Counted from the first letter of the stretch, positions 23,221 through 36,954 are shown. The stretch is 64,000 nucleotides of DNA from Microvelia longipes (GCA_018340805.1 JACMZG010001914.1:20392657-20456656), one strand, 5' to 3'. Translations and numbers: made by a program. Notes: generated by a model not told the origin, from the letters alone.

Positions 23221-23254
23221 CCATTTTTCAAGATGGAGTAATCTTGAAAAATGG
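23221..23254. repeat. Perfect hairpin, 14-bp stem
   Basis: CCATTTTTCAAGAT, loop GGAGTA, then the exact reverse complement. Confidence 0.82.
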
Positions 23255-24709
23255 CACTTGATTTACCACACTAGTTTTTGATGATGTAAAATTATCTTAC
23301 TATTATTATTACCAAAGAATATAATACTCTAGAATGTCGGAAGGCATACGAGAGCGTAAGGCAGATTGTACTGGTAAACTCAGTGCTGGTCTCTAGCGGC
23401 AGCTCTGATATTAACCCTCCTTACCAAAACATTTTCCCCACTTTTCTAAGGTGTTATTGTGAAATTATCTCGTTCTTTATTACCATTTTAACGACACGAG
23501 TGTCGACTTAAAATTGGTCTTCATTATATCAAGAAAATATTTATATACATTAGTGTTGTGCCAGCAGTAGTTTGCTAAAAATAAGACGGCTGGAGCGCAT
23601 TCCCATATGCAGGATGGTGAAACTACCAAATTACATTCTAGCTCTCTTGTTAACTGGCTATACGGTACTTTTGTCCGAAATAATAAATCCTAGGACCACC
23701 TTTGTCCATATATTCTTTGACTACTACCTTACTATCTATAGGTCAAAATATTTAAATTAAAAAATCTCACAAAATATTATATTTTACTGTCAATATGTGT
23801 TAACCAAACGTAACATAAGAACGGTTAAGTAATGATCGCTTGACATAGGCCTATAGTGAAGGTTTCTAAACGATTCCTTTGTCCAAAAATTCTTGACGAC
23901 AATCCTGTCAATAGCACAACATAATTAATCATTTTCTCAGAATAGTTCTGAGAACACAAGCTGTAGAAGATTTTAACAGACTGCTAAATATGATTACGTT
24001 TCAGCAAATCATCGAATGAGTGACAAGGATTTTGCCTTACGTAATTTATATTCATCACTAATCATGATTTGAGATTCTCAGAATATTCTTTTTTAGAGTA
24101 TTTTACAAGACATGTCGTAGAAACAGGATGTCCAATGTGAAGAATATACGGCTCATGCGTCTGACTGTTTTATTACGCGTCTGACTGTTTTAATAGGTGA
24201 ATACGACTTCGTTTATAATGGCCACTTAAAAAAGAAATGGACAAAAGACTTCTACCTTCCCAACTAATAACTAACTAGAATTTTTTTTATTAATTACTTA
24301 TTCTCTTTGGTCAGTTGTCTTGTTAGACGAGTCAATGTGTCCGCATGATTCTAGTATTCTGGATTTATTATTGAATACATAGATCAAATTTTCTTTTTAA
24401 ACAGAGCACGCTTCTTTTTTTTGGGCCTTAAAGAAAAAACTACTAAATACCAAAACCAACCAAATACCAAACTAAACCAAAAATACATTCACCCATGGTG
24501 GTTCTATCACGCATTAAACCCTCAAGTATTCAAAAACATCCAAAGTAAGCCAAATTTTGTTTTTAAGCAAGGCATTAGTTTTGTTGGCTCTTTTAGCGAA
24601 TCACACATAGGTTTTGCTAAGTCTCCTAAGTTATTTTCTACACTACAAAGCGAGATCATCTACTATGCTTTCGAAAAGGAATTTTTTTGTTAGTCGAATA
24701 ACAGTAACA

Positions 24710-24751
24710 AACTATAGAATGAAATATTTTATTAATTTTCATTCTATAGTT
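24710..24751. repeat. Perfect hairpin, 15-bp stem
   Basis: AACTATAGAATGAAA, a 12-nt AT loop, then the exact reverse complement. Confidence 0.82.
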
Positions 24752-24936
24752 TTAACTTTAGCCTAAAGCTCATCCATTGTTCAAATTGAATCCATAAAAG
24801 TAACTCGTGGTTAAAACATCGTGTTTATTAGTTACGTAACTATAGCAACAAGAAGTTGAGTAATCAGGAGTATTGGATTACTTATTGTGTATCAGTTTCA
24901 TTCATACCTCATACAAACTTTACAATAGTTTCAGTA

Positions 24937-25445
24937 TAAAAATCGGGTACGGGGTACCTCGGAACATTTACTCAACCCATCAGATTCGCTACGATCATCC
25001 ACTCACTGCGCTTGTCCTCAGAAAATCAAAGCCACCTAATTAATACTGCAACACTTAGCACAAATTTTGGTCTTATATTTGACTAAATCTCAAACCGACC
25101 GAAAAATGTTGCCTTGGTTTATGAATTTTAGAAATTTATGCTGAGTTACTATTTGTAATGAGTCAATGAAGTCATAAAAAATAAATATTTTACGGTCTGC
25201 ATAACTAGACCTAATGATATATTTTTGTACCAAGTTCCTACTCTATAGCGTCGTTACGCTGGGAGCTACTACGATAACTGAAACACACATACATACAGAC
25301 AGACAACTTTGTGACAACCATTTAGGAGGTCTTTAAAACCTGAAACAAATAATTCAGGTACGATCTCGGTTTCGGATTTTTTGCAAACACATTTTTCTTA
25401 TATACCTACGGTAAAAACGAGAAAAAATAAAAAGGGCGTTATATA
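24937..25445 (-). repeat. Composite dispersed repeat: 5S-SINE tail plus body
   Basis: GGGTACGGGGTACCTCGGAA and ATTCGCTACGATCATCC open the copy, followed by a body shared with 57110-57720: CATAACTAGACCTAA, TTTTTGTACCAAGTT, ACAGACAGACAACTTTG, GATCTCGGTTTCGGATTTTT and TATACCTACGGTAAAA. The 5S portion is missing. Confidence 0.68.
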
Positions 25446-26879
25446 TAATTAGTAATTTATAATATTGTATAATTCATTATAATTACTGATATGTTGATTT
25501 ACAAAAAAAGCGATATAAGTATGTAATTGTTAACATTATTATTTGATCTTAACTATGAATTAGTCTCTGTAATTCATAGTACAATGTACAAAATTCAAAT
25601 GGATGTAGAGCCACATCACTTTTAGTAAAATGTTATCATATTTGTAGAAATGTTACCAAAAAGATGAAGCAAAATTAATTTTTCTACGAAACAATTGTCT
25701 ATAAGCAACGAGTCAAGGAACTTGGGAGCAACGATGAAATACTTAACGAAATCTCTATAGGTATTATTTATAATATAAAAGCTAATTTTAAAAACACTAA
25801 ATTTTGTGTCGACCAGTCGAATTTATTGGTTAACATATATTTGTTACAATGAAACGATCTCAGAGCTTCAAAGGTATATACCTACAATACAAAAAACAAA
25901 AGAAAAAGTTGTTTCAATCTTATCATTAGAAACCATGTCTGTCTGTCTGTCAGTATACACATTTTTTGTTACCAGCGTTTTTCAAAAAGCCTTTGATCGG
26001 TTTTTAATTAAATTTTCAAAAAACGCTAGTGATATAGGGGAAGGCCACATATATTATTTAACATAATAAATTAAACGACCTCATAAGGGCTAATTAAAAT
26101 GGCGGATAATTAAAAAAAAATGTTCGCTGTTTCTCTAAATGGAATATATTGTCTAAATAGTCTAGTGAAGTAGGAGGAAAACGTGACATTATACGTGTGT
26201 TTAAAATATCTTAAACAAGTTATTTGGTGACATATTTATAAATAATTCGTTTTAGCCAATTGCCAAAATGAACATGAAAAATAAACTTATACTAGATAAT
26301 TTTATGAGGAAGTGGTCAGATTATTAGTTTTGTGTTAATAAACTTATATTTATGAACGAATATCTTAGGAAGCCATTAAGATAATTTAATAATTTATGAA
26401 ATAGACAAAAACATATGTTGATAGCTACTTTCACAAAAATATAACTTTTCCACTGACTAACTTTTTCACTAACTGCTCGGAGATCTAGTGGAACCCATTT
26501 GACATTTCATAAAGTGTGGCATATATTTTTAAAATACCATTTGTGATAAAATGCTATTCAACCCAACACAGCTTATTTGCGTGAACAACTTACAACTTGC
26601 TACATAATACATATGCGCATAATTCATAAATAAGAAATTAATAAGCATATAATGCTTGTTTAATTCTAAGGAAAATATTTTCTAATATAAATATTTTGAT
26701 AATAATTTATATTTAATTAATTATAATTATGTTAATAACTACCTTTGTCTCATAAGTGCCCTTCCTTAATGTGTAACTGATAATAAATAATTTCTTATGA
26801 AATTATTAATGTATATTATTTTCATATACGTATTAATATTCATTTATAAGCCTAATTTTTGAGTAAAAAATACAGCATT

Positions 26880-26960
26880 TTATATATAAGATATTATATT
26901 ACATTATATATAATATTGATATAATATTATATATATATATTATAAATAAATATATATAAT
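26880..26960. repeat. Imperfect TA-rich tract
   Basis: An interrupted TA/TATTA tract. Confidence 0.75.
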
Positions 26961-27639
26961 ATTATATTATAGATATTATTTATAAATAAAATAAGAACTA
27001 GTGTCATGACAGGCATAGCATTTTAACTCTGTTATTAAAAATAAATAATATCAAAGATAAATGAGTTGTTGGCAGCGCCCTCATTTCTGTTGACGGGAAA
27101 GGTGAGAAACATTTTAAACCCATGATTAAATTGTCAAAAAGATCAGCGGTTCTTTATAAGATTAACAAGTAAGAGATTTTCATTTATTCATCTTGATATA
27201 TAAAGCGCGTCTACATATAAACTTTTAATAAATCAATATATCAGAAAACTTTAAATAAAATCATGCAATCAACAGATTAATCAAATTGATGCTTTATTTT
27301 GATTAGTGTAAAAATATTGTTAATTTTAAAAACCAATATTAAAATTAAGAAGTTAGTAACTAAATTTTGTCTATGGCCCGTTCTGTTTATCATCACTTTA
27401 TCATAAAGTGTTATGATATCAAAACATTTACTGATTTCTACCGTAAAAATTTTTATTTGCGAACTGAATCTGAATTTAAGTTTAGCTGAACTGATCGATT
27501 TAAGAATCGACAGCATGCCACCAAAGGCTATTTTTCTAAAAGTTTAAAGACCTATCAAAATTGTGGAGCTGTAAATATCGACCACTAAACGGCCGCTTAT
27601 TGTATTTTTTTTTTAAATAAATAAATGTTTTTAAATAGT

Positions 27640-28022
27640 TCACTAGATTCCAACATTAATAGGTTTGAAATATTGGGCCCTGGAGAATGATTACGGGTTC
27701 TCTCATGATAATACGCATTGGGAGCTGCACTTCGATATTAAAAGATTTCACATAAGCAATGTAGATAGAATGTGGCCAAAAACACCAATAGTATGGTTTG
27801 ATAGAGTTGAAACCGATTTCAATCGTTTCAGAATGCCTACGACCATACGGAGCCTGTTTAACTGATCTTGGTTCCGTGGGATCCATTTTTGTCTTGTCTG
27901 TCAGGGATAGTAGGCTAATGAGGATGAATCAAGAAGGAATGGTTTCTCTTGCATTTTACGTTCCCACCATCAAACACTAACGAACCTAGCAGATATCGTA
28001 GAGGTCATTGATCAAGAAGTCT
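27640..28022. repeat. Dispersed repeat, copy 2 (relative of 13.1-13.6 kb)
   Basis: AAACCGATTTCAATCGTTTC, AGAATGCCTACGACCATA, TTTTTGTCTTGTCTGTCAGG and GTAGAGGTCATTGATC align to 13370-13590. Overlapping frames on both strands here arise from this repeat. Confidence 0.65.
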
Positions 28023-28029
28023 TAACTTA

Positions 28030-29825
28030 AACATATTACATAATTTGTAATATAAATAAAATAAAAACAATATAAAAAAATAATATTAAATGTAATTTAC
28101 CATTTATTTTATCTATTTTTAACTGTCTATCTATCTTCATTGTTCTATATCTATAGGTTTTCTTTCCGAAATGAGAAGCAACAAAAATATACTAGGCAAA
28201 TTAACTAAGTGTCACACATAAAGCACCCTGAAAGTATCTACTACTTTAGGATTACTTAAGATCATGAGGTAAACAATACGCGATACTTTCTATAGGCACA
28301 TGAGACCAAATAAATTATAAAACAAGATAAAAAAATTAACAAACTAAAAACGTATTAAGTCAATTACAAAAACAGGATCCAGAATGTAATGTAATAAAAG
28401 TAATTTAATCAAAGAAGAAAGAAAATAATTTAGAATCAAAAGAAAACAACGATACGAAAAAAGAAATGAGAAAACAAATAAATTTAAACGACTCTAATTA
28501 ACATAATGTAAGAATTCAACCTGTAGTTAAGTCCCTACTTAGAAGCGCCACCTAATGCTTATTTATAAGTATTTAAGTACCATTAAGCACATTATTGTCA
28601 TTCGCATTAAGTTTGTTTAAAGCCATCAAGTATCTCAAGTTACCCCGGTTGATAAAGTTATGTTAATTATTTTAAGATTTTATGTTCGTATAAAAAGAAA
28701 GGAATTAAAATTTTATTCGAATTAAGTACAGGAATTATTTCATTAGAGAAACATTAAGTTAGGAAGTTTATAGCTTAATAAGTAAAATTTAAGTTTTAAT
28801 GAACTTAAAAATAAAGAAAAAAGGTAGGTATAACCAGTCTGGAAAGAATTAAAATAATAAATTGTGATTAAAATGTAATAAAAGAAATGAAAAATGACAA
28901 AACAGCAAAATAGATTAAATCAAAATCATTTTGCGGCTACTGCCTTGAGTATTGATTGTTATTTATATTATATGTGTTACATAGCCCAAGTATTTAATAG
29001 CTAATTTTCAACGTCGGGGCCGCAAAGCTTGCGGCTACGTGATAATCGAATTTTTAAATTCGTGCCATCGCTTCGCGTTAAGTGGTCAGTGAGTAAATAA
29101 TATTGGTTTCGGATTTCTTTCATTCGATTAAACAGCTTTTATTGCTTAGAACAAGTTCAGGAAATAGTATTATATATTATTATTATTATTATAAATAAAT
29201 GCAAAGCATTACAAAAATACAGGCATCAAGATTAAAATATACAAACATTTAGTAAAGGCCTGGCTTATTAGCCGTCGGCCGGGGTTGGTTCTGCAATACT
29301 TAGTAATTTTTGAAACATAAAGAATTATGATAAGCAGCATAGTTCAGGATATAGTTTTCGGGTATGCTACGGATTCTCTGGCTAAACGGAAAATTAAATT
29401 CTTGGATCTATTGAATTAAAACCGGTCTTAATAAATTCAGGTGGCCCAAAAACATAATTTAGGTTACAAAAAACATAATTTTCCCCTCCGCTGAGGATTA
29501 ATGACGTCATTAAGTATGTTAATACGTCATACTCTTTTTCATAAACAACAAGTTCCGAGGTTCCATAAGCTTTATTTATGAGCGATAAAGCCATTACGAG
29601 TTTGACCCAACAGCCCGCACAAAAAAAGACCGTTCTGTGTTCGTTGTTGTTTTTTATTACAAGTTGAATCATTATTATTTTTTATTACGACAAATTTTGC
29701 CATGTATAAAAAGAATTTTCACAAAAAATGTAATTACGTCATAACTTGGATTGATGACGTCATAAATGTTCAACAAACAATGAGCTTCGTAGCCTACCCA
29801 ACATCACGCCATACACAAAGTTTCG
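28030..29825. other. AT-rich intronic stretch with minor repeat fragments
   Basis: Nothing coding. 29010-29090 has a CpG-containing patch (GGGGCCGCAAAGCTTGCGGC) and a short palindrome, CGAATTTTTAAATTCG. Confidence 0.55.
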
Positions 29826-29880
29826 TCACACACACAAATATAATAAATAAATAATATATTAATATACATAATAAATAATA

Positions 29881-29932
<52 letters not shown>

Positions 29933-29984
29933 ATATATATTAATATTATATATACATATATATATTATATTTTATAATATATAT

Positions 29985-30016
<32 letters not shown>

Positions 30017-30017
30017 A
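29826..30017. repeat. (TA)n-rich tract, about 190 bp
   Basis: A long, interrupted TA tract, followed by a diverged CATCCTAACAACCTC block. Confidence 0.9.
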
Positions 30018-31061
30018 ACTTCAATATTTTATTTTGGAATCAAAATTATTACTTACTCTGTTCTCTCCTTATATCATCCTAACAACCTCAAAAGCATCAT
30101 TTGCTGATAAAAATTTCCAACAGCGTTTTTGTTAAAAAATCAACGTTTGAGCATATAAAAATCATAAAAAGTCATCAAATATTAACAAACGATAAATCAT
30201 TAGAGATATATAGTGATTTAGCAATATCAGCAATGAACTGCTAGGCTGATTTTAAACCTTTAAGTTTATTTATTTCTTTTTTTAAGCGAGTAATTTATTT
30301 TGTAATTATAATCATTTACTCATTAAAGTACAATTTAAAAATTATTAGCTTAAAAATTATTAAAATACCAGTTTGTAAATGCTGAACTCGTTTTAAATTA
30401 TTTCCATGGTTAGTAATATTAATACAAGCATATAATGAACAAAAAAAAATCGCAAAAATTACCAGTTTTTTTTTTAATTTTGCAAAATATTTTTAAAAAG
30501 TATTTTTTTCAAATAAAACTAACCAAGTAATATAAATTTTTTTCAAAGAAAAAGCGAGCTAGATTAACAAGTTATAAATTAGATGTCAGTGAAGTTGTAG
30601 ATTGGCTAAGTACGCCGGAATGTGCCGACAATCACCACAGTAATATCAAGCGGAAAAATTTATTAGGTATAATTTTCATCGAAATTTTTTGTTCAAAGAC
30701 ATTCCACGTTAAAGAATTTAGTTTCTGAACTAATGGATTTTATGAAAACCATTTGCAACTTTATTAGTTTTAGTAATTACACATTTAGGTGACAAGACTT
30801 TAGCCCATAAATTTTAGGGTCTTATTTATTTTTATTATTATATCTATGGTTATATGTCATAAAATAACTGCAAAGCCTATATGCGTTCATATTCTTACTT
30901 ATATGCGTCAAAATATCACCATGTATTCAATTTATCATAGAGTATGGGTGGATGAAATAAATGTTGTCTTTATATATAATCATATAAATAAATAAATATG
31001 CTAAGATTATATTTAAGTTACTGGTGAAATCATTTTATTACAAATACTATTCACATAAATT

Positions 31062-31145
31062 GAGAGCATAGTTAGGGCTGCGAACACCAAACCTCCGGTG
31101 CTAAAACTGAGTGCTCAAACGATCATAGCCATGAAGGCAGACCGA
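31062..31145 (-). mobile_element. tRNA-derived SINE head, diverged copy
   Basis: TGAGAGC(A)TA, GGGCTGCGAAC and ACCTCCG, ending GAAGGCAGACCGA. It aligns over about 85 bp to the head of the 18722-18952 element, with decayed A and B boxes. Confidence 0.62.
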
Positions 31146-32266
31146 TAAACAAAAACTGTTAGGTCCAAAAATATAGAGCATAAGCTAAGCTACTTAGTAC
31201 TTAAAAATACTTCATATCTACAATATATTTAAATTTGCTGTTTAACCTACCCCACTTGTCATCTGCACAGTTTACATATTAGAAAATTAAATTAAAATGT
31301 ATTTTTAAAATTTTTATATTTTAAAAATAAGCATTAAAACAAAAATCTATTTAGTATCATTTATATTCAAGCAAAAACAATATTTAGCAGTCATGCCTTC
31401 TATATTCAAAGTATATAAAAGAAGTTATTTTAAGCCGGGCCAGGCTGTATAACTTTAGGCTGTATAAGTTTTTATCTTAGGGCTAAAAATAAAAGTTTGC
31501 TATATCAACCTTCAGCACTAAAAGTGGGTCAAAGTCGGAGTTATTAAAAAGAAGGGAACAAATATAAAGAATAAAACATTTAATAGCCCTTCGTCATGAA
31601 CAAGTACTGGGCCAAGGGAGCGACCTTGAGTAAACCATGACCTACCATGATGTGTGAAAATTGACAATCTTCCCTTCGAAAGAATTCAGTGTTGACCTTA
31701 GAAATAAATTAACAATAAATAAATGTAAAATAAAAATAACATACTAAATGAAAGATATAAAGAAACATAAAAAATAAATTAACAGAGGAATGAAAAAGAT
31801 TAAGATGTTTCTCATTAAGCAATAAAAATAGATAAATCAATACAAAATAGAAACGAGAAAGAAAAATTAAGCGATTTTATGAAAACCGCTTGTTAGTATC
31901 TTATGTATGTTTGTTAGTATCTACTAACAATGTATAAGGATTGCAAACCTGATTTTCCTTCATTGTCAGGTTTTCATAAATCAGAAGCAATCAAATCAGC
32001 CTTAAGGAATTCAGCAGACCACTTCGCTGTCGCTAAATGACGATTTAGAATTAAAATATTTAAATGTATAATATATATTCAAATATTTAGTTTGTTCGTC
32101 ACTAAAGAACAGAGTTGAATAAATATTTTACATCGAGGTGATATGCTTGCGTGATAGTTAGTTTTATTTTACAACCCCAGGCTAAAGATTAGTAATCGAA
32201 ATACTGAGAAATTTTTACAATAAATCACTTTTACTTTCTGTGTATTGGCTTTTACAAGTTTACAAC

Positions 32267-32780
32267 AAAAAAAAGTTACGGGGAACCTCAAAACTCTTCC
32301 TCACCACATCGTATCCGCAACGTTCATCCTTCCTACTTCGGACTCGCTTCGCTCGTCCTCAGAATACACGAATTCGCCAAATATATTATGCAAAAACATC
32401 TTTGGACCCTCTTCGCTCGTCCTCAGATAGTAAATACATTAGTTCAGTTCCCAGCGGGCACCCATCTAGGGAACTGACCTAGCTCGATGCTGCTTACCTT
32501 TTATGATCCTACAAAACCGTACATATACTTGCCGTATATAAAATTAACGTAGTATACTTATTTATTACATGAAGGGATATACTTGTACCAAATTTTAACT
32601 TGATTAGATTATTTTCCGATTTTTTACAATTTTTTCAAAAACCAAATTGAACTAATGATTATAATGAGATGGAACTTGGTACATTCGTTGGTATTGTATA
32701 TGAATACATGTGTGCCAAATCTCAAACAGATAGACAAATGTTTCCGCGTTTTATGAATTCACGAAATTTATGTTATTATT
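32267..32780 (-). repeat. Longest 5S-SINE/body composite copy
   Basis: From right to left on the minus strand: the body (GAGATTTGGCACACATG; AATTTGGTACAAGTATATCC), AGTATACTACG, the 5S-like part at 32509-32454 (GGATCATAAAAGGTAAGCAG, then ATCGAGCTAGGTCAGTTCCC), two CTGAGGACGAGCGAAG blocks, GAGTCCGAAGTAGGAAGGAT, and the end GAGGTTCCCCGTAAC followed by a T-run. It shows the order of modules in the family. Confidence 0.78.
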
Positions 32781-32973
32781 ATTGCGGGTTAAAAGACTTG
32801 AGGGGTACGATTGGTTGAATTTTTAAGCATCTAAAAATTACCTAGAACACCTTCAAATATTAATATCATTATACGAAAAGTACAAAATATCAGTAAATTA
32901 TATATATAGTAAAGCGATTTAAGTAAAAAACGAAATCCAAAAATGTGAAAAAAGGCAAACAACGATCGATTAG

Positions 32974-33597
32974 ACACAATATAATTGTGCGAGAGATACC
33001 TAGGGAATGTAATAAGCAAAATGCAATGGTACATCTAGGAACTGTTTCATCATTCAACATTCGTCATCATTGATGGCTCGACATAATGTCATGTCCCACT
33101 CTGCTTCGTTACGTCTAACTCATCAGGGCGCCGACAGAGCCTAAACTCACTCTGACCTTCAATTAATTCCGAAGAATATAATGTCGAATGATGGAACAGT
33201 TCCCAGATGTAGCATTGCATTTTGCTTGTTACATTTCTTAGGTGTCTCTCGCACAATTATATTGTGTCAACTATTCATGTTTTGGAAAACTCAGTGGTAT
33301 CGAAATGACATATGTTTTGCTTGCCATTCATGATGGCAGTAAGAGAGCACCGCTCGTCTCTGGTAAATACTTTACATTATATTCTTCGGAATTAATTGAA
33401 GGTCAGAGTGAGTTCAGGCTCTTTCGGCGCCCTAATGAGTTAGACGTAACGAAACAGAGTGGGACATGACATTATGTCCAGCCTTCAATGATGACCAATG
33501 TCGAATGATAGAACATTTCCCAGATGTAGCATTGCATTTTGCTTGTTACATTTCCTAGGTGTCCCTCGCACAATTATCTTGTGTCAACTATTCATAT
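32974..33597. mobile_element. Nested inverted-repeat elements (AATTGTGCGAGAGA family)
   Basis: The left arm 32974-33184 is inverted at 33374-33597. Between them, 33185-33270 is another inverted copy of the terminal segment (GGTGTCTCTCGCACAATT). The shared blocks include AATGTAACAAGCAAAATGCA, CGTTACGTCTAACTCATCAG and CTTCAATTAATTCCGAAGAA. No transposase. The frame at 33242-33469 lies in this repeat. Confidence 0.75.
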
Positions 33598-33707
33598 TTT
33601 GCAAAACACGGTAGTATCAAATGATAAACGCTTAATTTATTATAACCTTAACGCACACTTAGTGTAGGTTTTAATGATGATTCAAGCTTCTCAATGTATA
33701 GAGATAC

Positions 33708-33739
33708 GCTATCAATAAATAGAAATATTTATTGATAGC
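33708..33739. repeat. Perfect hairpin, 13-bp stem
   Basis: GCTATCAATAAAT, loop AGAAAT, then ATTTATTGATAGC. Confidence 0.82.
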
Positions 33740-33749
33740 CTCTAGAAAT

Positions 33750-35040
33750 ATGTTTTTATGGGTTGGTTGATTTGTAATATCAACATGAACATAATTTTTA
33801 ATGATTTGAGATGGATTTGGATACATACTATCTATATAATACATGCTTAGTAATTTAAGCTTCAAACATTCTGCTCATTGGAGGCGAAGCACAAATTAAG
33901 CAATAAATATATTTTTAACTCTGAGTATTGTATAATTTCAAAATATATTGATGTTTAAACATTATTGTAAGTTTAATCAATGTAGTATTTGACCTAATTA
34001 TGTTATATAATTATTATTATATTATACATAGGTAAATGAAATCGTTTATGTTCTCATATAAGTTGAAAACTGTTCTTAGTATTTTTATTTTTAGTATTTT
34101 TGCAAGGAATCATAAGCACAATAATAGCGCGAGTGAAAATCGATAAATTAACCTATTTTCGCAAAGCTATTCCTAAAAATAGATGCGAAATAAAAATAAA
34201 ACTGAATTATTAAATTTAATTTTAAAAAAGAAGGCTACCCAAAAAGAATAAGTAAAACACACTATATACAACATTACTATTTTTTTAACTTTTTTGTTGA
34301 AGGGGGACAGAGTTTTTTTTATCATTATAAAAATGAATTTACAACCATTATGTATAATTCGCATACATTTAATCTATTAATACATAGATGGATAATAATT
34401 AATTATTTAATGATTCTAACCATACTTCTAATAAAAATTAATAATGAGACTAATACTAATAAAAATATAATGGTCCAATAAAAAAGATATGAAGTTCTAA
34501 GTAATCAAAATATAGCTCTTACTCGACTAAATATGGCTAGTTCTACAGTGTACTATCTATGAGTGTTTCAAATCAGTTGGATTTATGGAAAACAATTAAA
34601 ACCTGACATACCTGATTTAATAATTAATTTATTATTCAAAAATTAAAAAAAGATACCAATTGAAATTAGTTATTAAAAAAGTTTGTTTCGGAATTGCATT
34701 TACAGAAATTATTGGTTGATGTATGTATTTTTGTTTGAGAAATCAGAGCGAGCATAAGGATATACATATTTAATATATTTGTTAGTCCCAAGTCGTATAG
34801 ATGAAAACAATATTTAGTTTCCTTATATGAAAACTTGATAATAGATATAGCCTTGACATCAATAGCTTCATTCATGATACAACAGCTGGTAGGCTTTACG
34901 ATATTGTTACTTTTTTAACTTAATTACTTATTAAGTTATTACTTAAAATTAAAAGGGACTTAAAGTTTCTAATTTATAACTTTCAAAGCACCGTACTTAA
35001 AAAATTAATACTCCCACTAAATTGTAACTCAGTGATATAA
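33750..35040. other. AT-rich intronic stretch, no feature recognised
   Basis: No exon-like GC rise, hairpin of note or repeat shared with other parts of the window was seen. Confidence 0.5.
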
Positions 35041-35870
35041 CTGATTGCTGCTAGGACATTGTTTTGCTGTCTATTACACAATGCTGCTAGAGGATTTCTT
35101 TAATATCTTTATAAGTTGTTGCTGCTAGGATATTGTTCTGCTGTCTATTACACAATGCTGCTAGAGGATTTCTTTAATCTCTTTATACGTTGTTGCTGCT
35201 AGGATATTGTTTTGCTGTCTATTACACGATTCTGCTAGGGAGTTTTCCTTCAATCTCTTTATAGGTTGTTGCTGCTAGGATATTGTTTTGCTGTTTCCTA
35301 CATGATGCTGCTGGGGGGGTTTTCCTTCAATCTCTTTATAGGTTGTTACTGCTGGGATATTGTTTTGCTCTTCTACATGATGCTGCTAGGGGGTTTTCCT
35401 TTAATCTCTTTATAGGTTTTTTTGCTGCTAGGATATTGTTTTCTATATGATGCTGCTAGGGAGTTTTTCTTCAATCTCTTTATAGGTTGTTGCTGCTGGG
35501 ATATTGTTTTGCTGTTTCCTACATGATGCTGCTAGGTTTTCCTTCAATCTCTTTATAGGTAGTTGCTGCTAGGATATTGTTTTTCTGTCTCCTACATAAT
35601 GCTGCTAGGGAGTGTTCCTTCAATCTCATTATAGGTTGTTGCTGCTAGGATATTGTTTTGCTCTTCTACATGATGCTGCTAGGGGGTTTTCCTTCAATCT
35701 TTTTATAGGTTGTTGCTGCTAGGATATTGTTTTGCTCTTCTACATAATGCTGCTAGGGGGTTTTCCTTCAATCTCTTATAGGTGTTGCTGCTGGATATTG
35801 TTTTGCTGTTTCCTACATGATGCTCCTAGGGGTTTCCTTTAATCTCTTTATAGGTTGTTGCTGCAACAGT
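35041..35870. repeat. Satellite-like tandem array, 11 units of 70-77 bp
   Basis: The unit is GTTGCTGCTAGGATATTG, then TTTTGCTGT...TACATGATG and CTGCTAGGGGGTTTTCCTTC, ending AATCTCTTTATAGG. Units 1-2 form one variant (CACAATGCTGCTAGAGGATT) and units 3-11 another. Small indels vary unit length. A degenerate continuation with TGCAACAGTATAT runs to about 36130. Confidence 0.93.
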
Positions 35871-36954
35871 ATATTTTAAAAACTCTCTAAAAAGGCTTTC
35901 TGCAAGGGTATTTTCTAAAACTGAATTGTAATTGCTCTTTTTAAAACTTTATTTTGACTTGTTCCTGCTAAGATATTTTTCACTTGTCTCCTCTATTAAA
36001 TTACTAGGGAATTTTAATGCAACAGTATATATAAAAAATTATCAAAAAGAGGTTGCTTGCGAGGGTATTTTATTTAATCTCTCAAATAGGATTATGCAGC
36101 TAGATTCTGTTTTAAGTTATTGCTTCTAAGCTAAGTTAATTTCTAGGGAGAACCCAACATAAGTATTAAACTAAGTCTAAGTAGTACAACAAAATAGCGA
36201 TGTCATAGCATAATGTTATAAATATTATAAAGTTAAAAAAAATACTACAGTCTAAACAAGAGTTAAATTAAATAAAATTATACTATGATTTTTTTTAGAT
36301 TTCTCAGCGATCAAAATACTGTCACTCTGCCAACCTATAATATGACCTAGAACTGACACTTGAAACATACTTGGACTATGTTTTGGGTATGACAGTAAGT
36401 TACACATATAAACAGAGAGATACAGTCACTAACATATCAATCAGGGAGACTAGATGAGGGAGGGGGTAGATAAACAGACGTCCTGGCACCACGTCCAATT
36501 CTCCGGTTGTTATGTGTTTATAAACATTAACACACCTACGCCTTCCTTATATATTACTTTTTACTCATCTTAAAAACTAAAAATAAAAACTGTTTAGTAA
36601 CTGTTTCTTAACTATGCTTTAATTATACAATTTTCTCCTAAATATATTTTTATTTTCGATCTTTTAAGAAGACAAACCTGAAGTAGTAGCAAGGAGCATA
36701 TAAATAAATAAATATATATATGTATGAAATTAAATATATATTAAGAACTACAATTAAAACTAATTGCAAAAGTATAAAATAAATCTAAATAAATATTGTG
36801 TTAAGCAAAACTAAAATAGAAAATTTGTAAACATTTATTAAAATAAACAGTTGATCTCTTGAAAATATTGTTTATTGATTTACAATAAACCTCCTGTTGA
36901 TAGACGTTAGAAACGAAACATCTGGGATGGGGGAAAATTAAAATTTATTGCTAC

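Noticed and set aside
24421..24693. 90-codon plus-strand frame
   Set aside because: It begins at TTG, shows no recognised domain and has no splice or promoter support.
33242..33469. 75-codon frame, and a similar 92-codon frame at 47353-47631
   Set aside because: Both lie inside inverted copies of the AATTGTGCGAGAGA repeat family.
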